From Nephromyces sp. MM_2019 (lineage: Eukaryota > Apicomplexa > Aconoidasida > Nephromycida): a stretch of 64,000 nt of DNA. Position numbers and translations under genes: made by a program. Shown here piece after piece: positions 1 through 11,700 of this stretch; position 1 is the first letter of the stretch, and each line of letters begins with the position of its first letter. The stretch covers positions 1 to 64,000 of the forward strand of contig JADHZB010001207.1 of assembly GCA_015657535.1 (NCBI GenBank), written 5' to 3'. Below the pieces are notes generated by a model that saw only the letters and a program-made list of their open reading frames with translations, did not search any database and was not told the DNA's origin.

Positions 1-535
1 CACTGTTAGTGCTGGAGGGGATAGTACTATTCATAGTCTGCGAAGGAATCAGCGAGTTACTAGGGGCAGCCAAGGACATCGATGGGGTATACTCTACATT
101 GCTCATAGCAATACTCCCTCCTTGAGGAGGAATCAACGATTGGGGGGTGGGCTGCTGCTGCTGATGCGACTGGAGGGGGGGGTATGGGGGTTGCTGGGAG
201 GCTATGGGGCCAGGGGGGGTTGTACCACCCGCTACACCCCCCTCCAACATACCAGAAAACCCCACACACGGCTGTTGAGGGGGAATGGGGGTGATTTTTG
301 ATTGATAAAACTGATGAAGTCCTGGAGCATTTCCACTGAGATTCTCTGAGGACAGCTCTATCACACTGCCACCACCACCTCCATGAGGTGGAGGGGGGTA
401 GAAACTCTGGCGATAACCTACTTCCGAAGAGTAGACATCATTTGGCTCGTAGTTAAGAGAGTGCCCAGTCGAAAGGGGGGTGCTCTCTTCTATTGAAGAA
501 CCCTCAGTCATCTGATAAGGGTGCGGCAGTTCCAT
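1..535 (-). CDS. Pro/Gln-rich protein, N-terminal part (runs off left edge)
   Basis: Reading the minus strand from the ATG at 535-533, the frame stays open to base 1, about 178 codons, with no stop. It begins MELPHPYQMTEGSSIEES. Then come an acidic Ser/Thr-rich segment, a YPPPPHGGGGG run near residue 46, a Pro/Gly-rich part and a Gln run (SHQQQQPTPQ) near residue 125, ending in Ser/Asn/Thr-rich sequence. There is no signal peptide or membrane segment. Pro- and Gln-rich low-complexity sequence of this kind is common in regulatory or RNA-associated proteins, but no domain is visible, so I assign no function. Low-complexity frames can stay open by chance; the varied residues of the first 60 codons argue that this one is real. 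The only other sizeable frame here (269-60, minus) is an out-of-frame shadow. Confidence 0.6.
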   Translation of the reverse strand, partial: MELPHPYQMTEGSSIEESTPLSTGHSLNYEPNDVYSSEVGYRQSFYPPPPHGGGGGSVIELSSENLSGNAPGLHQFYQSKITPIPPQQPCVGFSGMLEGGVAGGTTPPGPIASQQPPYPPLQSHQQQQPTPQSLIPPQGGSIAMSNVEYTPSMSLAAPSNSLIPSQTMNSTIPSSTNS

Positions 536-1355
536 CTAGGCGCTTCAGTTAGTCTGCAGGTCGGGGGGTAGGGGGGTTGGGGGGTAGCACAATAGGGGCA
601 TGAGGAGTGGGTGGGTCGCAAGATTAAGTGAGGAATACAGAGTACAGCCAGGGTATTATCTCCCTCCTCTTCTTCATATACACAAAAAAAACATTAAATT
701 GAGGATTCAGGATCATAAAAAAACAAGCATTTTAAGCTTGAAGATGAAGATATTTTCAAAGAGTTGCCAGAGATTCATCATGGCTTTTCAAGTAGTAACA
801 CAAGCATGCTTAAGGCATTGAAAGCAGGCTTCTAAGCTCAAAACCTATACTCAGCACCTATGCTATCTCAACTTACACACATAGCAAACCCACTCTTTAA
901 GCGAAGCTCCGATGCTACACACTAGGAATAGGAAGAATCCTCTGAATAGCTTCAAGTAACACACAAAACCTAAAAAATGATGGAATCTACAAAATTTCTC
1001 CTTAAAAAGGATGAAACAGCGGGGTAGAAGAACAGTGTGCATACCCACACACACAAAAGACGAGTGTTGACCGGTGTGAACAGGGAAGTTTGAAATTGCA
1101 CACACAGAGGCACACATAGACATGCAAGCAGAGCTGCAGAAAAAGGCACACAGAGAGCTGCAGAAGCAAAAACACACATACACACATCCTACAGCAATGA
1201 ATATCACACACAGAGGCACACATCCTATAGCGATGCATGACACACCCAAAAAAAATCGCACCACCATCTCTCCAAAACTGCCTCCACACCCCAAAATTAC
1301 CCTCAATTCCCTCCCATCCCCTCCACCCCAAAATATCAACTCTCCCCCACCCAAA
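536..1355. other. Gap between divergent gene starts
   Basis: This 0.8-kb stretch separates the minus-strand gene start at 535 from a tentative plus-strand start at 1356, so it may hold two divergent promoters. It contains G-rich runs near 560-600 and CA-rich sequence from about 1040 to 1340. Short frames through it encode only His/Thr repeats and I do not call them. Confidence 0.4.
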
Positions 1356-1743
1356 ATGGAGCGGTACAAGCGTCGCTTACCAGAGAAAGAGACCCCCCAG
1401 AAAGGTAAAACTCCCAGTTAGTGAGCATCAGCCACACACACACAACCTCATCAAAAGACTCCAGTTATTCAAAAGCCACAAGATGGAAGGTTTAATGATA
1501 ATAAACCGAGCAAAATACACGAAACTACAATCGAAAGCGGAAAAAAGAGGTTAGTTGAGGAAGAAGAAAAAGAAGAAGGGGAGGAAGAAGATGCAAACAG
1601 AGGTGGAGTATGTGTGTGCTTTTGCTATACACTCGTGTGATATGCTTGAAGCACCGCTTCTTCCGCATTCTACAGGGGGGACTACCCCAAGCCGCTGCAG
1701 ATTCTAGAACAATTCCCTTTTTGATTCATTGGGAGAAAGGGGG
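1356..1743 (+). CDS. Tentative 5' exons of a hydrophilic acidic protein
   Basis: ATG at 1356 opens 16 charged codons (MERYKRRLPEKETPQK) followed by GTAAAA at 1405. A second block, 1432-1607, reads in the matching phase (1+2 bases). It is strongly protein-like: Pro/Gln/Lys-rich, then a Glu-rich tail ending NRGG, followed by GTATGT. A third block, 1676-1743, starts after CTACAG and reads GGLPQAAADSRTIPFLIHW. Block 2 is the best supported. The intron between blocks 1 and 2 would be only 27 nt, which is unusually short and casts doubt on that join. No family is recognised and no continuation was found downstream. Confidence 0.35.
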
Positions 1744-2360
1744 GTGTGCGCATATGTGCAAAAAAGAAAGATTTTGTGTCTGTGCAAAAAAAGAGAGAGC
1801 AGCTTGCGTGTGCAAAAGAGATAGAGAGCAGATTGTCTGTGTGCGCATAAAGGAGAGGTGAGTTTGCGGCCATTTTTATGTGAAAACACACGGGAGAGCA
1901 GATTGTGTGTGCGAAAACGAGAGAGGTGCATGTGTTTTTGTCACTAAAAGAAGGATGTGTTTGTGCGTGATTTTCTTGTGTGAAAGAGAGGGAGCGGTGT
2001 GTGTGTGTGTGTGTGATAGAGATATAGAGAGAGGCACTCTCCGCTACGTGCTAAAAAGAGAGGCACTCTGCAGAAGCAAAGCATGTAAACAAGCAAATAA
2101 GTGATAGCTTCTACTGTAGTCTTTGTGTGTATGTGTGTGAAATGACTTGCTTGTACGCTGAAGTTGCAGGGAGGTTAAGAATTATATGCGCAAGAGCAGG
2201 CGGAAAAGTGAGAAGTTTTGTGTGTGGTGAGTGAGTGTCTGCACAAGAGCCCGAACGCTGGTTTTGTATACAGAAAAAGCAGCGAAAAATCGGAGAATTT
2301 CTCATACGATAGAAAGGGGGTATGTGTGCGTATATGTGCGTGTGTGCGTGGTGAGCGTAG
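1744..2360. other. TG-rich low-complexity sequence
   Basis: Repeated TGTGTG and GAGAGA blocks dominate. Frames on both strands translate to Cys/Val or His/Thr repeats, with no convincing exon. Confidence 0.5.
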
Positions 2361-2712
2361 ATAAGGGAGAGGGAGAGAGAGAGAGCGAGGAGGAGTGGCT
2401 AGTTAGAGAAGCGTAAGCGCGAAAGAGGTGGAGAGAGATCGAGCTAGAGAGAGATTGAACTAGAGAGAGATCAAGCCAGAGAAATATCGATCTAAAGAGA
2501 GCGAGAGAGCCACAGACATAGAGCCAGAGAGAGGCAGCTAGAGAGAGATAGTAAGATAGAGAGACAGCCAGAGAAATAGATAACCAGAGATAGGTAGAGA
2601 TATAGATGGACAGAGAGAGAGATAGAGATAGAGATATAGATAACCAGAGAGAGGCAGCTATAGAGCGAGATAGAGACACAACTAAAGAGAAAGAGCTAGA
2701 GAGAGCGAGCTA
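2361..2712. repeat. Polypurine GAGA-rich tract
   Basis: About 350 bp of near-continuous purine on the plus strand, built from imperfect copies of agagagaga, gagatagaga and ccagagagag. The translations (alternating Arg/Asp/Glu or, on the other strand, Leu/Ser) are artefacts of the repeat. Long mirror-like purine tracts can form triplex DNA; that is inference here. Confidence 0.8.
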
Positions 2713-3464
2713 TATAAAGGGCAGGTTTAGTTGCTGTAGCGCATATGCGTGGATAAAAAGAGCTACTCATGCTAAACAAAATAAACTGCTGCGGTAAAAC
2801 TCTTGGTGCTGCTGACTTCTACACACACAATAGACACTATATTTTCTATGCTTAATATGATAGAAACCGCTGCTTATCCTCATTTTTTGCACAATTGACA
2901 TTTCTTTCTACCCAAAAGAAGCTGAGACTTTACTCTTCATCATCTACTCAAAAAAACATCCAAAGAAGAAGAAAAAGCTGAGTTTGTGGGTTTGTAAGGC
3001 TAGGGATGTGTGTATACAGGGTGAATCTATGGCTGCCAAAGTGTCAAAAAACCGTTCGTGAAGTTGGCTCAGTGGTGTGTGCCTGTGTGTGTGTGAGTCA
3101 TGGAACTTCAAAGTGTGTGTGTGTGTGCGTTTCTCGTACACCCTTAAGGTGTGCGCATTTGCAATACACCTTCAAGCTGTTTGTGTGTTGATCATAGACT
3201 TTCAAAACTCTGAGACAGTTACTTTCATTTCGTGTGGGTATCTCAACGCACACACATCACACACAGGTTTGCACACAGAGAAATATCATATTGCTCAGCG
3301 CACACACGCACACACATCACACACACACATGTAACAAGAGGCCGATGGGGGTGAACGAAAGCAGAACAGCACACACCGGAAACAATCGCACACACAAGGA
3401 AATGGACTGGCACACACATATTCATATTCCAGTGCTTGCACCAACGCTGAAGCAAACATACACG
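2713..3464. other. No gene seen; TG/CA-rich
   Basis: Mixed sequence with TG blocks at 3070-3130 and CA blocks from 3245 to 3420. No exon with good splice signals was found. Confidence 0.4.
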
Positions 3465-3600
3465 CACCCCTTTCCCAACACACACCCCTTTCCCATCACA
3501 CACACCCCTTTCCCAACACACACACCCCTTTCCCAACACACACACCCCTTTCCCAACACACACACCCCTTTCCCAACACACACACACACACCATTGCCAA
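3465..3600. repeat. CCCCTTTCCCAACACACA minisatellite
   Basis: About six tandem copies of an approximately 20-bp unit (acccctttcccaacacacac), with small changes and CA-length variation. It would encode Thr-His-Pro-Phe-Pro repeats but has no gene context. Confidence 0.85.
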
Positions 3601-5323
3601 CACACACACTTTTCTTCACCGAAATTTCCACTTCAAAAGAGATTTTTTCAAAATTTTCCAATGAAATCTTTGCTTCAACGCAGCAGAAACATACAGTTGA
3701 TGCAAAGGGCTTCTGCTTTCCTCAGTTTTTTTGCTTTTTCCGCTGTTTTTTTTCCTTCATGTGAATATTAAAGGATCTACTTCATTTCCCGGGGAGAAAT
3801 CATTTCTTGTAAGTTTTTAGCGGGTGCACGTCAACTGAAAAAACTCGTCAAAAATGAGATTTCTTAGGAGGAGGAAGGGGGAGGAGGGGGAATGAGAGAG
3901 AAAAGCTGAGACAAACACAAAAACACGGAAAACATTTTGAAGAGGAAGCAGACAGAGGAAGCAAAGCGATAAAATATTGTTAGAAATAGCTAGTATTATA
4001 TAGAGATATATAAAGCAGAGGAAAACAAGATCCAGCATTTAATATGCAAGAAACTGCTGGAAAATTTCAATTTCACAGGCTTTTAGCAATTATGCTCCTT
4101 CCAGAAGATGATGAATAGAGCATTCACATATTTTAGTTGAAAAAACCCACTTTTTGTAGGTTTCACACGATTTTTCCGTGTTTCATCAGCTTTCTTCATC
4201 CTTTTTAAAAAAAACCTCAAAACGCTGGAAAATTCATCTTTTTGATTGTTTTTTCTGCCTTTTCTTCAATTCTACCACTGTTTCTGCGCGTTTAACGCAT
4301 CAGATGACTGTTTTTTCAATTTGTGCATCTTTTTAAACACACAAGCTCCCTATTTTTAGTCATTCATTGATTTTTTAAGGTTAATTTCATGGCTTGCTGC
4401 ATTTTTTATGGTTTTTTTGTTAAAACGCCTAGAAAAAGCGATAATTCTTACGTTTTATCATTTAACTGCAGAACTTTCTGCCTTTATCTGCTTCTATCTG
4501 CTTTTAACTGCATAAATTTCCACTTTCTGAGTTTGCACTACTTTTTTAACAAATTTCTTGTGATGCGCAATGTTTATTTTCTTGGATGTTGCTACAAGTG
4601 CTATTCATGCCTCTTCAATCAGAAATTTCTCCTGTTTTTAAAAGAAAACTGAGCTTTTTTTTAATTTTAATGTATTATCAAATGCTCTCTTTCGCGCACA
4701 TATACGCAGGCAATTGTGTTTCTGAAGGAAAACTCAGGGAGTGTTTTAAGTAGAGAATTTTTCGCTGATGCCTCTATGGTGTGTGTATATTGCTGAATTC
4801 TCTGGGTGGGGTTCAATAATGTGAAGAATTTTCTTTTTCATGGTATCTAGAGGGGCCTAAACTCAAAGACGGCGTTTTTGACAGTTTTAGTGGATAATTT
4901 GCTACACACAAATAGGCTGGAAGGAAGCAAGTTTAATGAAGCGACATTGCTCCTTTTCTCTGTGTACTTTCTTTGGTGTTTCGTGGTATCATTGAGCCCG
5001 ATTGCATCGCCAAATATGAGGAGCTGAGATGTTTTTTCTGGATACTCATGATAGGAAATCTTCATCGTATACAACGCAAATTTCGTATCTATGTGTATGT
5101 ACACCGTCTTCTTCATAAAGTTTATGTTTTTTTAGCCAAAATATCATCTGCACGGAGAATTTTGTTGTTTTATGATGCTTTTACTTCCCAGCTGAGTGCA
5201 TATACACCCCTGAAACAAGCGGAAAGGAAGAAAATTTGCTCTTCATTTTTTTCCATGACTTACGCTTCAAAGTTTAGTAACTTTTTATGTTGTTTATTTC
5301 TTGTGTGAAGATTGCTTCACGAC
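3601..5323. other. AT-rich stretch, gene content unresolved
   Basis: A T-rich plus strand with few TG repeats. Two overlapping frames on opposite strands (about 4847-5116 minus and 4973-5308 plus) both look weakly protein-like, but neither has good splice or start context. Probably non-coding. Confidence 0.35.
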
Positions 5324-5620
5324 ACAAACACACACACATGAAGACATAGGGAATATATACATACACGCTCATGGGTACACTCACACTGTGGACATACATT
5401 CATGAAATCTATGCACACACGCAGGTACACACATAGAAGTAATCATACATGAAAGCAAACGTGCATATACAAGCACACGCGTAAACATAAGACAACACGC
5501 ACACTCGCACACATATGCATATATACACACCTTGAGGCACTGGCTCGTATACGCACACACACATATATATCAAAACACGCCCACATACACACACATACTC
5601 ATACACACACTTAAAGCACC
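5324..5620. repeat. CA/ACAC-rich simple repeat block
   Basis: Imperfect (CA)n and acacgcaca/acatacac tracts on the plus strand, ending about 85 bp before the first exon of the membrane-protein gene. Confidence 0.75.
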
Positions 5621-5705
5621 CACCGATCTTTGAGTATGACATGCTAACGCTCTTTGTTTCCATGTATACGTCTGTGTATATAATAACTGTATATAGACAC
5701 CCTGA

Positions 5706-8700
5706 ATGGAGGAACTTCTAGAGAACCTGTTTACTTATCCGCTGACGGAAGAAGTAAGCAGCTGGTAAGATAACCTATGTATGTATGTGTGTCTACATTA
5801 AAAAGGTATTTTTACAGTCTTTATGAGTGTGTGTACACTCATAGCTTTTGAACATGATGTTTTCGTAGGTTTTTGGCTTCGGTGAAGTAAAAAAAGGTGA
5901 ACAAACAGAAGTTAAAGCTGAACTCTTCACTCTTACGCCGATTGTGTGCGTGTGTGCGTGGGTGTGTATGTATGCGTAAGTACGTGAATAGCTGTATTTA
6001 TATGTGATATTATGTGAATAGCTACCTGTGTGCTGGACCATCAATTTTTGTTTGCGTGAATAAGTGTGTGTGTGAATAAAGCTGTGTGTGAACAAATATG
6101 CGTGTGATTAACTGTGTGTGTGAATAAAGATGTTTGTGATTAACTGTGTGCGTGAATAACTACCTGCTTGAATAACCGTGTGCACATTTTTAAGCGTATT
6201 TCACGTGTGAATGTCTCTGTGCATCTTTCGTGTGCGTCTGCACCTTCTGTCCTCCCCCTCTCCCTGCTGTACATCCATCTCTACCTTTATCCCGTGTGTA
6301 CGTACACCCCAAGGGCATCACATGATGAGATGAGTATGTATTTTTTTTGTATAAATTCCCCCAAAAAACGTTGCAACGCACAGACTATAATCACCACACA
6401 CACAAGCACGCTTTTCTTCTCAACAGGATTCGAAAGTCAGGATGGGCTACTTATCGAGCTCTTCGCTTAGCAAAGCTTCTCTTGGTTTTTTCCCAAGCTT
6501 TCTTAGTTATGTGCTTCATCTACTACTTTTCTAGTGATGGAAAACGCAGTGAGCATATCATAATTTCTGGCTTTCGTGTAAGAATGATGATGCCTCGTGT
6601 ATATACACTAATGTAGTGGATGAGGAGGAGTGCGTGTATATTTATGGGCGTTTTTGTGTGTCCTTGTTTGTGGTTATGTGTGTGGATGTGAATGCATGTG
6701 TGTGTTTTTAGTGCTTTTTGGTGTGTGTGCTTTTTTTAAGATGGAATTGGCAATATGAAAGCACTCTTTATTTTTTAGCTGGGTGTAGATACACTGCTTT
6801 GATTATATGTGTATGTGAACTCCGTAATTCTCTTGTTAAGAAGTGCGAAGGAGGTGCTTGCAGGTTGTGTTTTGCCTACGTGTATGTGTGTGTGGAGGGT
6901 TTTTTTTCTCTATAGGTGTGAGCGGATGTGTGTGTGGATTTTTTTTATCTGTGTGTAAGCCTTTGTATGTGTTATGCTAACATGCGTGGAGAATATTTGA
7001 CTGTGTTGTTTTGTTTTACAAAACCCCATATATATCATCTTTAAGGCATATGGCTCTTACTCTCTAAAAGAGGTATTTTTGTAATACAAGCAATACACAC
7101 ACAGGCACACACACCTTCTTGTCTTTGCTTTCTGTGTGTTAGGTGGCATTAGTAGGAACTGGTTTAGCCCTCGGATTATTACTCGTTTCCGGGTTTGTCT
7201 GCGGTTATTCTTCTTCATCTTCTTCATCTTCTTCATCTTCTTCATCTTCTTCATCTTCTTCATTTTTTTTGCATTTTTCATCATCATTTTTCCTGTTTTC
7301 TTTACCTTTTGCAGCCTCTTTTCTGTTCCATATGCTTATCTCTGCTTGAGAGAACAGAAAATTCGTCGTAAGTTAATTTTTATGTTTGTTATTCGCGAAA
7401 ATGTTGATTTCTCGGCGTGTGTGTGCGATTGCTTTATTGTGTAGTTAGAATGTGTGTTATGATGCATATTAATATTCTTGTGTGTATGTTGTGAAGCTCA
7501 TTGGTGTATGTTTTATTCACTTTATTAGTGTGTTATGAAGCTCTTTAGTGTGTGTGCTATGTGTGATATTTGTTTAAATAAGTCTCATTTGGTGTTAGTG
7601 TGTGTTACTGCGTTTTATTGTATTACTATGTGTGTGTTTGCCTCTGAATGTGTTGTTTTGAAAAGTTCCTGGCTTCACTGTGTGTGTTACTGTGTGTTTG
7701 TGCTTTGATTGTGGTTTTTGTTGATTTATTTATGAGCTTTTGTGTTTGTGTGTGTGTGTGCGCGTGTATGTATGTACATCTATATATGTGTGTATGTACA
7801 TCTATATATGTGTGTGCGTGTATGTATGTACATCTATATATGTGTGTGCGTGTATGTATGTACATCTATATATGTGTGTATGTACATCTATATGTGTGTG
7901 CGTGTATGTATCTATTTTTGTATGTGTTTATGCATTTGCTTATGTTTTCGAGTGTGTGTGTGTGTGTGTGCATAAACCCTCTCTTAATTGCCTTTTCTCT
8001 GCGTGCAGTCGAAGGGCAGTTTACCCCCTCCCTCATATATGATATTCTGCCGCTGTAAGCATCGAGCTGCTGCATCTAATGCTTAATCTCTTTGGCGCTA
8101 CATATGTGTGTGTATTTAATTTCAAATGCCCAGGTGCACGTATGTCCGTGTATATGCGTGTGCCTCTGTATGCCTCTGTTTTTCTTCCCGTGTATGTTAT
8201 TCCTATACGTTTTATCGTGTGTGCACCTGTGTACATGTTCCTGCGTGTGTTCTTCCGTGTGTGTGCTGCCATGTGTCTGCTCCCGTGCATGTGCTCCCAT
8301 TGTGTGCGCACCCACCTGTGTGTGTGCTCTTGCTATTCCTGGTATGCATAACTTATGCAGATTTTACTCTGTATATTCCTGTTTTCCATAAACTTTTTCT
8401 CGTACATATACACTCCATGGTGTGTGTGTGTGTGTGTGTTTATGTGTGTGTGTGTGTGTGTTTATGTGTGTGTGTGTATGTGTTTATGTGTGTGTGTGTG
8501 TTTATGTGTGTGTGTGTGTGTTTACTGATCATTCCTGCCTTTACGGCTGTGTACTTCACTCTACACACACACTTCTATTAGCGGTTTTCATATAGAATAT
8601 ACTCCTTTTTGTGTGCAGATGGGTTTTGAATTTTGGAGGCTTCTGTTTCACTTTGGTATAGAGAATGACTTTCATAGTAGTGTAGGTACACTTGAGATGT

Positions 8701-11700
8701 ATAGTAAGGTTTACTGTAAAGAGTTTTATGGAGATGTTGCTCTATAGCTATGCTTAGAAATGCTGCTTTGTGATGCCTGTGTGTGTAGATGCGTGTTTGC
8801 GCAGGTTTTTGTTTGTGTGCAACTCTCTGTGTGCGTGGCTCCTTATGTTTGCAACTTTTTCTATTTGCAGATCTCTCTCTGTGTTAAGCTCTGTGTGTGT
8901 GCAGATCTGTATGGGTGCAATATCATCAATATGCGTAGCAAATTCTAATGCTGTATGCATGAAATTTTGTGTGTGATCTCATCTCTGAAGTTAACCCTTT
9001 TTTATTGTGTGTGTGTGTGTGCGTCTTGGCGTTGAAGTTTTGAAGATTAATCTTTCTTTCCCGCTTCATCACTGTTTTCCATGAAAAGCGAGTTTATTTC
9101 AATCTTCTGCTTTCTCTTTCAGCTAATCTTTTTGATGGAAATTTTGGTATTCTTGCGACTACCAATGACTTCTAGCTCTACAGTAAGGCTCCCGTTTTGG
9201 TACTCATGAGAATGTTTGTGTGCTTGAGGTGTATGTACGCTCGATTTAAAATAGCACTAATTACCCAAACTTCCACTCTAAAGCTTTCCTCCATCGATGT
9301 ATGTACACCTCCACTTCATCTCCCAGTATCTTCATTATATCTACAGGAGTTTGACTCCCTCTTCTTCTCAATATAAAAAAGTTGAATTGTGCTATTTTGG
9401 GCTTTTCCTTGCTACTACTATTTTATCACAAAATCCCTCAATTTTTCATTCTTTTTTGTAGCAAAGCTTGTAGCTTTTTTCTGTGTGTGCGGACCTGTTA
9501 TATGCTTATTTTGAGTGTGTTCCTCGCTATACAGCTGCTGTTCTATTTACAGGCTTACTCTAGCTTTGGATGGACCATTTACTTGGGATATATAGCTGCT
9601 GACATATTGATTTTCTTTGGTCATATGTTCGATTACGGCAATCACGGAGTACGTGTGGGTGTGTATGGGATGGGATATTGTGATGTAATGTACATACACC
9701 TCTGAATAAGCGTTTTTTTTAAGTTTTTTTGCAAAATTTTTGAGTATAGTTTTTGAGTGTCTGAACTAGGGTGCAAGAAATGGGAATATTTCACATTCAA
9801 GGTGCTTTGTACCGGGAATGTATGGTTGTGTGTGTGTATTCAAGTGTGTGTGTGTGTGCTGGTATCGATTTGTATGTGCTTTAATTCTTTTTTGTGCGTA
9901 GGTTAATTTGTGTGTGTTGTAGTTGTTTTTTGTTCCGTTGGTTTCTGAGTGCGTGTAGTCGTGTGTGTCTGTAGTGGTGCATGCGCGTGTGGATTTGTCT
10001 GTGTGTGTGGATTGGTTTTTGTGGGTTTTAACTGTGATTCGTGCACACGTGTGCATATTGATTTATCTGTGTTTGTATTGCTGTTGAAGTATGTTTTTTT
10101 TATATGCTACCTCGCTGGTATACGTATTAGTATGCGTGTGTGTTAATGTGTGCATATCGCTGTGTGTGTGTGTGTTTGTGTGTTTGTGTTTGTGTTTGTG
10201 TGTGTGTGTGTGTGTTCATTAAAAGCCTATTGTCTAGAATATCTCAGCACTGAATTGTCCTGCTTCAGTGCTTATAGCAATACTCCATACACGTTTCAAT
10301 GATGGGTGTACGTACAGCTGAAAAGGTGTGTGTGAAGTAATTTCTACTGCGAAATAGCCTATTAATACTCTTCAGGACTACCTACTGTACGGATTCAATG
10401 CCTTCGCTACAGTTGGAATGCTCTCTTTTGTAAGCCTTTACGTCTGATTTAAAAGGATAAGGGGTTATCTCATTATAATAGAAGACGTAGTGGCTTTTTG
10501 CTTTTTGTGTGCTGCTTATTCTAGGGGTCATAAATGTGTGCTCTTTTTTTTTCTTTGCTTCTCTGTGTATGTGTGTAGTTGTTTGCCTTCAACGCTGTCT
10601 TGTGTGCGTGTCTTTTGCATTCACAACGCATCTCTTTTACTGTCACATTTCCTTGTGTGTATGTATAAGTTTAAAGTATTAATCTACAGTTTGTGATTTT
10701 TCGCTCTATTTTGTTGCAGAAATTAACTTTTTGCAGCATTTCTGTGCATTGTGAAGGTTAAAGAGAGGCTTACTTCGTGTGTGCAAGGAGAGACACTCTC
10801 GCACACACGCTCATCCCACCTTCACACACCATCAACTTATTTTTTCATACCAAAAGGTAGAATGGCTGCTAATTTTAGGCGTTTTCTCATTCTTTTTCTT
10901 GTGCTTTACAGACAAAAGTTCCATTGTCTACTGAAGGATTCCTTTGGTTGCTTCAGCCTACGCTGATCATGGTAAGAACTTCTCCTTGTTATTTAACGAA
11001 AAGAACGTGTGTACGTAGAGTGAAGGTTTCGTCATGTTCAAGAAGAGAGAGGTGTGTATATACAGTAAAGATTTTGTCATGTTGAAGGGAAAGTAAGAGG
11101 TGTGTATATACAGTGAAGATTTCATGATATTGAAGGTTTTCACTTGTGCTTAAATCTGTGTCCTTTAGCTTTCATATAGTTATGGCTATTCCCTTGGAGA
11201 TATGATTGAACGTGTGTGTGCACATTCGCTGTTAGGTGCTTCCGTTTTTGTGCCGCTAAAGGGGTGTATGTCTTCTGTGTGTGTCTTTGCTCATGAACCT
11301 GCTCGCTTACCTCAAGTTCCCTTTAAATTTTTGTATTGTCAGTATAATTTCTATAGCTTTTTTTTGTGCATACACTTCCTTCTTCCTGTACTTCCTCTTC
11401 TTCCTCTTCTTCCTGTGTTTTCTTTTAAGAATTTTCTGCATTAAGGAAAAAATTATGAATAAAAGCCTTTTTTTTATGTTTTTTCACCTTTTCATTTCCT
11501 TTTCTGTTTCATCTTGCAAATTTCTCTGTTTTTGGATGTTTTCACTAACTTCTTCTCAATCTTTATCATTCATTCCGTTAGTGTGTGTTTCTGCCTGCTA
11601 TCGTTTGGAATTTCGTCTTGCACACTACCCGCCTATTCGTCTTTCCATTAGTTTTGTCTCAGTTTCTTCTTTTCAAGGGATATTTTCTGTGTTTATACAC

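Noticed and set aside
2302..2679. 125-codon minus-strand frame of Leu/Ser repeats
   Set aside because: It is a direct product of the GAGA polypurine tract, with no start, splice or domain support.
3465..3600. A CRISPR-like array of short repeats
   Set aside because: The units are directly contiguous with CA-length variation and have no unique spacers; the genome is eukaryotic.
7206..7263. Poly-Ser extension of the exon at 7143
   Set aside because: Reading through gives a stop before any next helix, whereas splicing at 7192 to 7315 keeps phase with all later exons.
7626..8581. Several frames of Cys/Val or His/Thr repeats on both strands
   Set aside because: They are translations of TG/CA microsatellites in introns of the membrane-protein gene.
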